From Lepidodermella squamata (lineage: Eukaryota > Gastrotricha): DNA of 64,000 bases. The DNA lies in NCBI GenBank assembly GCA_047495785.1, contig JBLDXI010000003.1, positions 992,001-1,056,000 on the forward strand. Direction: 5' to 3'. Shown here one piece after another: positions 11,445-21,670 of the stretch. Made by a program: the position numbers and the translations under genes. Below the pieces are notes generated by a model. That model did not search any database and was not told the DNA's origin. It saw only the letters and a list, made by a program, of their open reading frames with translations. Each line of letters starts with the position of its first letter. The first letter of the stretch is position 1.

Positions 11445-12150
11445 ATGCGCCGAGATTTTGCGCCCAGCGTGTTTGCGCCCACAAAAATGCGCCCCGACTT
11501 TTACGCCCTTACAGTATGCGCCCTGACATATGCGCCCCGACCTTTGCGCCCAGTGTTCTTTCCAATGGCAACTGTTTCATGGTGCTCATATCTTCGAGAT
11601 GTTAGTTAATTTCATGTTACCATGGAGGAGTACAATTTTGAAAGGTAAACGTTTTCTCCACTACATGGCATACCTGCGGTTGACCTCCTAAAATTCTGGA
11701 AAAATATCTAAAAAATATCTTGGCTCCTGTAGAATAAAGCTATCGATTTTGTTTTCCCGGATTCGATTCCATTATTGACTGCTGATTTTTTGGAATCGAA
11801 CCTTCGATAACCCTAAAATCACCTCTCTGGATCCCTTCACCTGGGTGGTAATTTATTAAACTGAAAGGTCTAATACAAAAGTCATAAAATGACTGCGTTT
11901 TCCATTAATGAGCACGCTTGAAGGTGCATCGACTTTTCGCCAACACAGAACTATAGAATAAGAAAATAATTTTCAGGTATATCTTCTTTAATCACAGATC
12001 AGGTATTTGGTGAACAGCCAGTTCATATTAGGATTATATGATTAGGAGAACACAGTTTTCTTCCAAAAAACAAATCTCGGGGCGCAAGTGTCAGGGCGCA
12101 ATTGTCAGGGCGTAAAAATACTGGGTTCAAAACTCCGGGCGCAAATGTCA
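11445..12150. mobile_element. Inverted-repeat element with iterated GCGCCC boxes
   Basis: Left side (about 11450-11555) has at least five TGCGCCC(A/C) boxes spaced about 15-20 bp; right side (about 12075-12150) has the complementary GGGCGCAA boxes. Repeated subterminal boxes resemble transposase-binding arrays. The interior shows no gene. Exact termini and target duplication are not resolved. Confidence 0.5.
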
Positions 12151-12210
12151 AGGCTTGACTGAAATGATAGAAGAAGCTTTCGTGATGACGCAACTGCGAC
12201 TTAAGCCGAC

Positions 12211-12516
12211 ATGAAACCAAAACCAAGGAGATTTTCGAATGATGATTTCCCACTTCCAAGAGAATGCCAGCCGCTTATATTTTGCGGTTGTGTCGATCAA
12301 ACACCGAATACGGCGAATCCCATAGTGTTGATGGGCGATGGGCGATGGTCATTTGCAAAATCGGTAATCGTGAGCGATTCTGAAAATGGTATCTTCGTTG
12401 CCGTATTATTAGGAGATTATAAACAGCGCGGTGATAAAATCGGCGAAGTTAGTTGTAGAGTACGCATTGAGACCACCGGAATCGTGGAGACGCCTCAAAT
12501 CGATATTGGGATTTAG
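12211..12516 (+). CDS. Hypothetical protein, about 101 aa
   Basis: A 101-residue ORF starting MKPKPRRFSND with a clean start and stop, not overlapping a recognised repeat. Composition is balanced and protein-like (GDGRWSFAKSVIVSD; IGEVSCRVRIET). No domain recognised. A stretch following DGR shows weak resemblance to the ORF at 49039-49377, possibly a shared small family. It could be a last exon or gene fragment. Confidence 0.3.
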   Translation: MKPKPRRFSNDDFPLPRECQPLIFCGCVDQTPNTANPIVLMGDGRWSFAKSVIVSDSENGIFVAVLLGDYKQRGDKIGEVSCRVRIETTGIVETPQIDIGI

Positions 12517-13611
12517 AGAGCTCTGATGTTGTTGCTGAAAGGTATTCCGTGTTTATGTTTGAGCCCGAGACCGATTTCGGCCCGGACGCGGCCGGGTAAA
12601 AGCACTTTACCACTTCGCGCTCCGTCTATAACGTGCCCGTATGCGAATTTTACTGTAAGGAACAAATTCGATAGATACTCGGACCGCCAGGTTTGGGCTA
12701 GGACTTGATACATTTATCGGGTAGGGCAATGACTGTAGGTTGACCCAAGCCCGGCGGCCCGAGTGCGGCGCTGAGCAATAGCGCTGGTTCCCATTGTTCC
12801 CCGGCGTGCTCGGGCTAACACCGTGTGCAGTGAAGCGGGCATGTTTGAAAGCAGCCCGAACGCGGAGCGGCAAATCAATGTTACCCGTCTGCGTACCGGC
12901 CGGCTTGAACGCCTGAACGCAGAATTCGGACTCGGACCCCAACATTTTCGAAAATGTTTGAATGATTCATTATTTGTGAAATAAGTACCCGAAACTACAG
13001 CATAAAGGCCGCATCATGAAAAGTGGCCGGTGACTCCAATAATCACCGCACCTGCCAGCGATTAGCAGTCGCCATCAATGAGACACCTGGGGTGACGCCA
13101 AGTAGGTAGGTTATCCGCGCTGCTTAGCGGATAGTAAAATCCTCGCGCTGACTACATACTTATACCTTTCTCGAAAATCAGGAAAATTAATCGCTGCGGC
13201 CTCTATGCTGTTGTTAACAGTCAAAATAATTTACCCTTCGATTTATATGCGAAGAGTAAAAATATTCTTTCTGATTTTCGATTTTTCGAGAATCACATGA
13301 ATATTACATGAATTTCAGCACGAATTTCTCAACGATTTTCAGTGCTCCCCGATATATGCAACCCCGCTGTCTGCCCACCCCGTTATTAGCCATCGAAACC
13401 CTGCTAAATAAAGTAGAATTTTTACTTCAATAATTAAACAAATTAAGTGTGAAAAATTAGTAAAAAATGTATTAGATTGACTCTCTTTCGAAGGGTTTCT
13501 GTCGCGTTTTTGCCAATTCTCGACTCTGAATTATTAAGATCGTCCTAATCGCATTCAGCTATCGAAATGATTGCAAGATTATTTGGAAATAAACGGCGAG
13601 CAAAAAAGCGA

Positions 13612-13690
13612 ACAGCGCGATAGCGCGACCTCACCATCTCACGACCTCACCATCTCACGACCTCACCACCGCACCACCACACCACCGCCA
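13612..13690. repeat. Short tandem repeat, CGACCTCACCATCTCA unit
   Basis: About three copies of a 16-bp unit grading into CACCACCGCC-type simple sequence, immediately beside the truncated STAT fragment. It may mark the breakpoint of that duplication. Confidence 0.6.
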
Positions 13691-13774
13691 CCGTCTAAAC
13701 ATGCAAGTACTGCACACATGATGGCTAGCAATAAATAATTGAGGATGATTCATCTAGGTCACCCTGCAAACCCG

Positions 13775-14631
13775 GACTAGTATTATCTCTCTCCAATATT
13801 TGAGCAGCGGCATAATATGCGCCTTGCAGATGGTCTAAATCAGCGGTTGGTACGATGCCGGAAGAAATTTCAATTTTTTGACGTTCGAACAGTTTCATAT
13901 AGGCTGTAATGCTGCAGATTGTCCGGTGCACCAAAGGCATGTATTGTCCGGTTGCTGCCATCAGCTGCTGAGTCATTGGACGAACCGATCCTAATGGCAC
14001 ATTGGGTTCGATGGCATTAGCAAGGCGACAGCTGGCGCGACCTAGCGCATCAACGGCTGTTTCGAAATTTTCGAATTGGACCTCTGGAGCTGCACCATCT
14101 ACATCTCTGATTAAATGAGGTCTTATTAGGCTCTCGAAATACAGATTGCTCTCTTTTAGAAGTTGGCTGTTCAATTTGCTGAGGAACGCCAGCGCCCCTT
14201 GCTCGTCCAAAGCCTGAAAAATACGTGGGTAATACATTGTTTCCGTATTTTATCGAAGGTTTTCTACCGAAAGCTGGTCTACGCGATCCGAGCCATTCCT
14301 GTGCAAGACCTCGATTGCATCGTCTAGGAAATGACGTACCTAAAACAGACTGATTGCACACAGCATTGACTGGTGGGAGATTCTCTTACCTCATGGTAGC
14401 GCAGAATGTCACTATAGAACAACAGCCTTAAGTAACAATAAGGTAACGCTTTCAGTTTTCCATTTTCAGAGATATGTCTCACCATGAGGTGCTGGTGGAG
14501 CTAATCCAGTCAGCTAAAGCTATTCGACGGTGCAACTCCTCGCTACTCTCATAAACTTGGTCGATTAATAAACCTTCAGTGCTGGTATTTCGCTGAAGCC
14601 ACCATTCCAATTGGGACTTGCTCAGAGGCAT
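13775..14631 (-). pseudogene. Truncated STAT copy (N-terminal and coiled-coil exons only)
   Basis: From an ATG at 14631 the first three exons (MPLSKSQLE...; the 37-bp exon; VRHFLDDAIEV) and most of the fourth are present with intact splice sites and frame, closest to paralogue B (both contain DEQGAL and NVPLGSV where A differs). Homology stops abruptly at about 13780 within the coiled coil (after ILERD) and an unrelated short tail follows. DNA-binding, linker and SH2 exons are absent. If expressed it would give an N-terminal-only product; more likely it is a duplication remnant. Confidence 0.75.
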
Positions 14632-15560
14632 TTAATACTATAGTTCTTTAATATTTTACGACGGCTGAATTCACAGAAAAAAATATGACCGTTCTTATAT
14701 AATCGTCAAAGAGCGATAAAATGTATTTTCTTGGAAATCGAGCCGCAATAAGATAGGAAGCAGCGGGGGTGATTTGCAAATAGTGATAAAATTCAAGATA
14801 AAGAGCCGGAGAAATGTTAGCCCATTCATAATCGAAAAAGCTCATCTTTATTCCTTTATTGTCTCAATTCAGTGTTATATGTGGTTAGGTAAAGAACAAA
14901 ACGGAACATATAATGCTTCACAGTGTTGCGCAATGTGCTAAATGCACGTAATAAAACAGAGACTTTAGCGCTAATTTTGTTAGAGGTCGCGCACTAAATT
15001 TGAAAGTCGTTCCTACGAATCCTATTTAAGACTAAATAAGCAACAGTACCTTTTTTGTGGATAGGAATGTAATCTATGGCCGCTCTAGCGACGCCTCTGG
15101 AGAGCAGTTACTTTGAGGATCAGCCAATCGACATGAGGCCACCTAATTCTTACTCCCTTTTCCCAAGATCATCAATCAACCATCGTTTTTTCACACTTGG
15201 ATGCTACACATTTAGCTGTAATGTTAATCCGCCGCTGATCGCATGCAGGGTCTGGGAGGTAAAAGGTCAAACGATGCCTGTGTTTAAAAAATGTGCGCAT
15301 GTGCAAACTTTTTAATATTCTTGAAGCTGGCGTTCGGTGGTGAAGCCACGATTTTAGACCAGATTTGTTTCCGTCCACAGTACGGATTTTTTCGGAGTAG
15401 TACAGTTGTTTCGCTAGTTTTCATAGGCGGTAGGCGGTAGATTCGGCTTAACGCGTTTTCAATGATCTGATCGGCTTCGGTTGACTGATTCAGCTTGATA
15501 AAATAGGCTAACTTTAACTACTATTCGGTAGATACTATCATTGCTCGGGTTATATGCGCA
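14632..15560. other. Intergenic, no gene seen
   Basis: The first 150 bp match the STAT 5' flank. The rest holds only short ORFs without recognisable content. Confidence 0.45.
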
Positions 15561-15562
15561 TA

Positions 15563-16221
15563 CCGTAATCCGGTACAACTTTGAACACCCACTTCCATGC
15601 AAATTTTATTGTGCTGTGTAAGTTCAACAGATGCGATTTTGGTCGAGTTTTCAAGTGATCTATGTTATCTCGTATTGGCAACGATCACTACGTTCACTAT
15701 GACGAGATAAGAAGTCTTTTTTCTGCTCCCTACGTTCTCTATGGAGCATAGTGGAGGTCAGTAAATGCGAGCGAAGTCGATAAAAAACTTGAAATATTCT
15801 CCTCAAAGTGAAAATAATGAATGTCTATCGTGTTCAAAGTTTTACTGGTGTTCAAAGCTGTACCGGCTACCCTTACAACTTTGAGCACATGCCGTTCGAA
15901 AACCACTCTATAGAAGGGCGTGCCTTTTTGGCTACGTCTTGAGAAAAGCATAAGCTTGAATTCGCCAAGTTGGACCTCGCGGATATCTGCTACGGTTATC
16001 GCAGGACAACACTTCAAAGTAGACCAAAAACGTTGTTTTTTGGGAATTTTTAGGGAAGAGACTGTGGGGGCTGTGTTGATGAAACTTGGCAAAATGTTAG
16101 ATCTTAACGAGACCTATATTCAGTAAAATTCCCAAGCGGTAGATCCCCATGGTTTCAGAGAAAAGCTGATTTGCGTGAAATGTTCAAACTTGTACCTGTT
16201 CAAAGTTGTACCGGATTACGG
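15563..16221. mobile_element. Tc1/mariner-type non-autonomous element
   Basis: Inverted ends CCGTAATCCGGTACAACTTT at 15563 and its complement ending at 16221, flanked by TA on both sides. Related end-like motifs (GTTCAAAG.TGTACCGG) recur internally at about 15843 and 16190. The minus-strand ORF at 15739-16092 is not transposase-like. Confidence 0.7.
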
Positions 16222-16707
16222 TATTGAACTCCAAGTCGTAAATATGGGGGCATCAAAGTCCCGCGCCCAATTTAAAGGCGTGCAGCTCAAATGGTTACTT
16301 TGTGGCCGCAATAATACGCGCGCAGCTGGATATATATTTTGGTATCCGAAATTTTACACTTAGCAGCACAATAATTTATTCATCTTAAAATCAATTTTCT
16401 CACCATTAGCCATTAGAACATCCTGAAACGATCTTTAAATGTTCCCGATAATACTGCAGTGGCTATGCCCCAGCCACAATCGGGGGTGTTGATATGCGAA
16501 ATTTAATTTTTCACCTAATTAATGAAAAAGTTATAATTAAAACAATTTAATTTCCTATTTGTAAAATAATTCTAAATTTTCTGAGTCGTCGGTGACTTTT
16601 CCGGGGTCGGAAAACAGCTCCGGCGTTAAAACACCTCCGATTCATACACACGGCTGAGCCTATTGCAGGCTTTCAGGCTGACAATGGTAACAAAGAAATA
16701 CCGCCAG

Positions 16708-16929
16708 TTGGGGCTATCCGGACGGCGAAAAAAGGTGAAAAAGTTGAAAAGCTGAAAGGTGAACCCGTATCTTCCTAACGGTCCACTTACTCTCAGGTCA
16801 TGAAATATTTACGGTATGTGGGTCGTCTTTCCACCCAACTCCGTGCAAAATTTCATTGCTAACGGAAGGGTAGTTTTTGAGTCATGCTCATTCTCCTGTT
16901 TGCATGAGCATTCGTCCAAATAGCCCCAA
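16708..16929. mobile_element. MITE, deleted derivative of the 4.4-kb OTU/HIRAN transposon
   Basis: 222 bp with ends TTGGGGCTATCCGGAC and GTCCAAATAGCCCCAA. Its right 150 bp closely match 21491-21670, the right end of the large element, and its left end matches 17222. This is what an internal deletion of the large element would give. Confidence 0.78.
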
Positions 16930-17403
16930 TGACTTACCCCGATTACGGTATGCGGGTTTCTGTATTTTTCGAATAGGCCAGTTCAGGGCGGGGAGATGAG
17001 CCACCCCGTAGCAACATTTTGAATATAGATAATTAATTACTAGCTAGTCAGCCCAGGTCCGGGCGGGCCAGCTTTTTTCGTCTTGCTTTTGTCTGCTAAA
17101 AGAATTAATAAAAACGCAGCAACCAATCAAGCCTAATCCAATAAGTACATGGTAGCGGGATAGGCTGCTGTCAGTCGTTTTGGAGCACTACGTTTCAGTT
17201 GTCGCGCTGACATACCGTCACTTGGGGCTATCCGGACGGCGAAAAAAAATTACCCCCTGATTTTTTTGCATTTTTACACGTTTCAGAAGGTCCTGATTCC
17301 AATGGAACCAGGATTCCGAATAGCCCCACGGATGGGGCTATCCGGACAGGTGTGGGGCTATTAGTGATACATAAATACTCATTACAGTTTAAGTTTATAA
17401 GCT

Positions 17404-17488
17404 GTGAAAAGTGGCCGAGTGGTTTATCGCCACTGTCTTGGATGAATGATCACTGGCGAGCCAGTGGTTCAAATCCAGGAAGCTTCAC
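17404..17488 (+). ncRNA. Serine-tRNA-like relic (possible SINE head)
   Basis: GTGAAAAGTGGCCGAGTGG matches a class II tRNA A-box context, GGTTCAAATCC about 50 nt on matches a B box, GTGAA pairs with TTCAC at the ends, and a T run follows as for RNA polymerase III termination. The D stem, anticodon stem and T stem do not pair properly, so it is not a functional tRNA. It lies inside the transposon. Confidence 0.25.
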
Positions 17489-17880
17489 TTTTTTTATAAG
17501 TTTTTTTCCAGCAATTTTTTATTATTATTGTGTGGATTTCCTTCGTCCATCGTTATTTGATCTTAAATATTCCGAATATGTTTACTTTGATATAAATCTA
17601 GGCTCAATTCTCTCGTACTTTCACCGCTACGCGTTTCATCTAACCGAAGTTGAACAGCGCACCTTTGCTTTTAATGCATTATGTGATCGGTACCGGGTTG
17701 ACGGTGACATTTTAAAGAACCAAAAAACAAACTTCAATAATTAATTATAAAATATATTTATTCTCGCGCAGAGAAAGACATTAGGTGAAAAGACATTTGC
17801 AGACGTAATGGCACATATCACACGTGATTAGTATCACATTGGCACTGTTAGTATTGCTCGTATAGTATCACAACAGAAAA

Positions 17881-20344
17881 TCAGGATGGTTTAAAGCGTA
17901 AAAGTTTGCCATCAACGCAATTGATGCGCACCGTCTGGGGCGGTCCTTGCATAGGGAAGCCTTTTTGAATAACTGAGAAGTAATGGTCTGTACCATTGAA
18001 GCCCAAGTGTATCTGTTTCACGTTGCTCAGAGACGACCCAAACGCTGGGAAAACGTGCGTTGTGTGGTAGGTGTGGACCAAAACGTCCACTTGATATACA
18101 CGGGCAAAGGCGACCAAGGTATCGTTATCACCCCATGTGTCTGGATCGTCGCCTTTCCACGTACTCGCCAATTGAAACACTGAAAATATAAGGGCTGGTC
18201 AGTGCAAATTCACATTTATTCGTGGTGAAACAATACCTCGGTTTCCGAAGTCAGCAAGAATGGCCTCGCGATCACCATCGACAGGTAATCCGCCCGCGTC
18301 CATCGTTCCAGCGAACTCGTCCGGGTTGTCAAGCATGTAAGTTAAGACGGCTGTTTTGATTTCTTCAGCTAATTCGAAGTCTCCCTCCAACTGGTGGCTG
18401 AGTGCATAGAATTGGCATCCACTGTAAGAAATAAATTATCGGAATTCCCTCACGTCGCCCTCGTTAATATCTGGCTTACCCGTTACTCGGAACGTCGATA
18501 AGTGTAAGATCGAACGGACTCAGGCGCTTTCGTAACAGCCTTAATCTTTCGAGGCCGTTAGGAATAACCGGCTTACTGCCATTCTCTGGCTTCTTATTAG
18601 GTTTCGGCAAGCTGACAGGAGTAGCGGTAATGGCGATCGGCTGTGAGCTCTTATAAACCCATAGGCTGGCAGGTGTATCTCTCTTGCTGCTTGTGGTAGC
18701 GTTACTGCGAGATTTCGGTCCAGGTTTGCCCTTGGCGGGCCTTCCAGGGCCTCTCTTGCTAATTGGCGTGTCTTGACACAGGTCAATGCTCATAGAGTCT
18801 CCTATATCCTGCAGTGATTGATCGGGGCTTGGCGGGCGCTTACGCTGTTTGACTTTCTCCAGGTCTTCTACGGATATGCTGGTACCTGGCTCGAGGCGCA
18901 CGGCTGTTCCTCTGCCCCTTTTGACAGCCGGCTTGTCGGTTGCCATACATCGCTTCAGATGTTCCAGAATTGCCCGACCCACCTCAGTCTGAGCGAGTTG
19001 TTCCTTAGATTTCGGCAAGTCATAGGTCATAGCTACAGTCAACTTCACACCATCCGAACTAATCTTGACATCAGGAACGAGAACCGCTACGTCTTCAGGT
19101 GACTCACAAGGTAGAATTTCAACATCAGCCAGCGGCTTTACCGGAAGTCGTGATAAAGCCCGACCCATATTGACAGGCCAAATCCCGCATGCATCAAAGC
19201 CGGCGACAATATTTTTCATTCGACCTTTCTTCATGCCCTGGTCATAGGTGACAGCTTTGACTAGCTTGGACAACAGGACAGGAAAATCACATTTTGCTAG
19301 GGATTTTTGCGATCGATTCTCTAGCTTCCAGTTCAGCAGAATTGTCCGCCACTCCTTTTTCAAGGGGCCGAAAAAGGCGACGTCCAGGGGTTGGCAGACA
19401 CTGGTAGCATTAGGCGGCAGCAAAACGAAGCTGATGTCATGGTTTTCACACTCTTCAATGACTTTAAAGGAGATATGGCTCGACAGGTTATCGCCGATCA
19501 GAACCTTTTTTCCAGTACCTGTTTTCAGATAGGGCAACGCCACATTTAGGAACCAATCTTCAAACGTCGGCATCTCGAACCAACCACTTTTACTAATTGA
19601 GAAGCGAGTTTTAGGAGGAGCGCCTTCAGCCCAGCTAGGTCTCAACACTCTTTTACTCCGATAACAGACGTATGTCGGGAGCATCGTCCCATCTGCAGCG
19701 CCGCTAAACATCAGCGAAATGCTACCCTTCGTTGAGTTCAGAATCCTACCCGGTCGCTTTATGCGTCGACGAAACACAAAATGCTTCCGGCCTGGGTCAT
19801 CCGTTAAGTTGGTTTCGTCGTAATTAACGATATAGTGAGGGTCGGCATCTGCCAGCGTTTCGCGTAGGTTAACAAAAAAAGACTCAAGAGTCGTGCGAGA
19901 CAGCTCGGCCTTTGCGGTTGAAATGTTCGAAGCAAATCGTGGCTTAATAGCATCCTTATGTCTTTCGAGAAATGAATAGTACCAGTCGTATCCAGGTTTG
20001 TTATTGTGGAATTCCGACACCTTTATTCCACGCGATTTAAGGTAAGACTCAACCACGCAACGAATGTCATCCCGATTCAACGGGAAACCAAAGTCACCCA
20101 ACATTGACACGTACTTTACCAGGGCTAACTCGACGTCGTCAGCAAGGGCACGCGGATGTCCAGCATAACCGATCTGGGGTGTTCGATAGTGGCGATACAA
20201 GGTGGTTTTTGGTATTCCCGTTTCAGAAGCAACAGAGGCGAATGGCTTCCCATCTTTCAACTGAACCAAAGCGCGTTTTAAGTCAGTCGGCGTGTAATCA
20301 CGACAACTTCGTCGGGTCTTCTTCGCGGTATACTTGCGGACCAT
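17881..20344 (-). CDS. DDE transposase fused to an OTU cysteine-protease domain
   Basis: Three exons: 20344-18480, 18421-18237, 18179-17881 (782 residues), in phase at both junctions. N-terminus: psq/CENP-B-type helix-turn-helix (about 10-140; DLKRALVQLKDGKPFASVA, then the YDWYYSFLERH segment). A DDE_1 core follows with VNYDET, LIGDNLSSH and CQPLDVAFFGPLKKEW as the acidic triad. Then a charged region with an AT-hook (GPGRPAKGKPG). At the first splice, LTLIDVPSN-GGCQFYALSHQLEGD reads straight into an OTU fold: catalytic Cys in GGCQFYALS, WGDNDTLVAFARVY in the middle, and GTDHYFSVI as the catalytic His box. The Asp of the usual DGxC is Asn here. OTU proteases typically cleave ubiquitin. Without splicing the protein stops at GGTAA (18476), so the OTU part depends on intron removal or alternative splicing. 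Confidence 0.8.
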
Positions 20345-20448
20345 GTCAATCGCTTAAATGTCACCAGGCAATTTTTAATAACCCTATTTCCAAAGAAAAA
20401 TTGAATAGACGTAAACATCTCGGACTCGTTATTGCACAGACTCGACCC

Positions 20449-20887
20449 TTAAGCCAACAAGCCGACAACAATTAAAGCAGCTTTTTCAAATTCGCCGTAA
20501 AAGAAAACTATCTCCAAATGGGCTACAACACCCATACCACGTCCGTCGTTGAATCGTTCACCCGTGACCGTAACTTGCATAGGTAGATTCATGTCGATTG
20601 CAGCATGTATCTGAGAAAGGTACTCCCTCCCGACATGACCCAGTGGACGCCGGTCTGTAAGTCTAATTACCTGTAACAGAAAATATAAATGCTTGCATGC
20701 AGTCAATTGTAATGCATCTAACCTTGATCGCTTTTGGATCGTGAACATTATCAGGCTCTTTTTCGAAATAGCAGACATCGCCCGGCAAGCATTTAGCAAC
20801 GAACCTGCTATGCTGCCCCACCAAGAGCGCCTTCGCCTTACCTGTTTTGATAAGCTTGAGGCTTTCCTTAGGACAGGGGGTTAACAT
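20449..20887 (-). CDS. HIRAN-domain protein of the transposon
   Basis: Two exons, 20887-20723 and 20670-20449, in phase 0 give 128 residues. The protein is essentially one HIRAN domain: LPGDVCYFEKEPDNVHDPKAI joined by splicing to LTDRRPLGHVGREYL...AAIDMNLPMQVTVTGE. HIRAN domains (HLTF/Rad5 family) bind 3' ends of single-stranded DNA and act at stalled forks. It ends 105 bp upstream of the transposase ATG on the same strand, so it may be co-transcribed or even an N-terminal exon of the same product. The domain call is from the ordered motifs; the role is inferred. Confidence 0.72.
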
Positions 20888-21670
20888 TTTTCCTAGATGT
20901 TAAAAATGTATCAAATCAAAATCAACGTCGACTTAGTGAATTTATCTGTAAAACTTTGCATTCTTTAAGATACCATCAGAAAATCGTGGTTACTGATAGC
21001 TGAACACATCTAACATTGGTTATAATGACCATTAATAGGTAGCGATACGAACCGTGAAGTGTAACTGTCGCCTGGGCGTCATGCGTGAATAATGCAAGTA
21101 AGCGCAAGCAATCCGCGCTAAGTTCCCTTGCCGGCAGCGTTTAACTCTTAGCGCGTACTGTAATGTGAAAAACAAAATTATTTACAAATAACATAAAAAT
21201 TATTTAATTTCTGTTAATAACATATGAAAAACATAAATATTATATAGTTTATTATTTAGTATTCTCTTCATTAGCCGCATTTTTTGTTCCGATTGCCCCA
21301 CAACCTCATGTTTTCGTGGGGCTAAAAGGACGCAATTAATTAGACAAAAGTATGATTCTGATCGGGCCGTTTTCAATTTTCATGGGTTCCATGGCGTCTA
21401 TAGATTCAGAAAAAATTGGGCGCAGGTCCAGCAATATTCTCTTCGGGTCCAGGTAATTCAACGCAGAACAGTGATTAAACTGAGTTAAACTTACACCTGA
21501 AAGGTAAGCCCATATCTTCACAACCACTTACTCTCAGGTCATGAAATTTTTATGGCATGTGGGTCGTCTTTCCACCTAACTCTGTGCAAAATTTCATTGC
21601 CAACGGCCGGGTAGTTTTTAAGCTATGCTCATTCTCCCGTTTGCATGAACATTTGTCCGAATAGCCCCAA

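Larger units (their letters stand above)
17222..21670. mobile_element. Autonomous pogo/jerky-like DNA transposon with OTU and HIRAN cargo
   Basis: Ends: TTGGGGCTATCCGGAC at 17222 and GTCCGAATAGCCCCAA ending at 21670, an inverted match with one mismatch over 16. Between them, on the minus strand, are the HIRAN gene (20887-20449) and the DDE transposase/OTU gene (20344-17881). Extra end-like motifs at about 17315-17355 and 21296-21330 suggest a small related MITE (17222-17323) or repeated subterminal sites, so the true left boundary could be 17334. No clear target duplication was found. The partner MITE at 16708 supports mobility. Confidence 0.65.

Noticed and set aside
12513-12945. Overlapping minus-strand ORFs in a GC-rich stretch
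   Set aside because: Open on both strands because of base composition; no domain, start context or splice pattern.
15739-16092. 117-codon minus-strand ORF inside the Tc1-type MITE
   Set aside because: No transposase motif, and the element is clearly bounded and non-autonomous.
17404-17488. Functional serine tRNA
   Set aside because: A- and B-box-like motifs and a T run are present, but the D, anticodon and T stems do not pair; kept only as a low-confidence relic.
18541-20475. Several plus-strand ORFs opposite the transposase gene
   Set aside because: Shadow frames of a convincing coding exon on the other strand.
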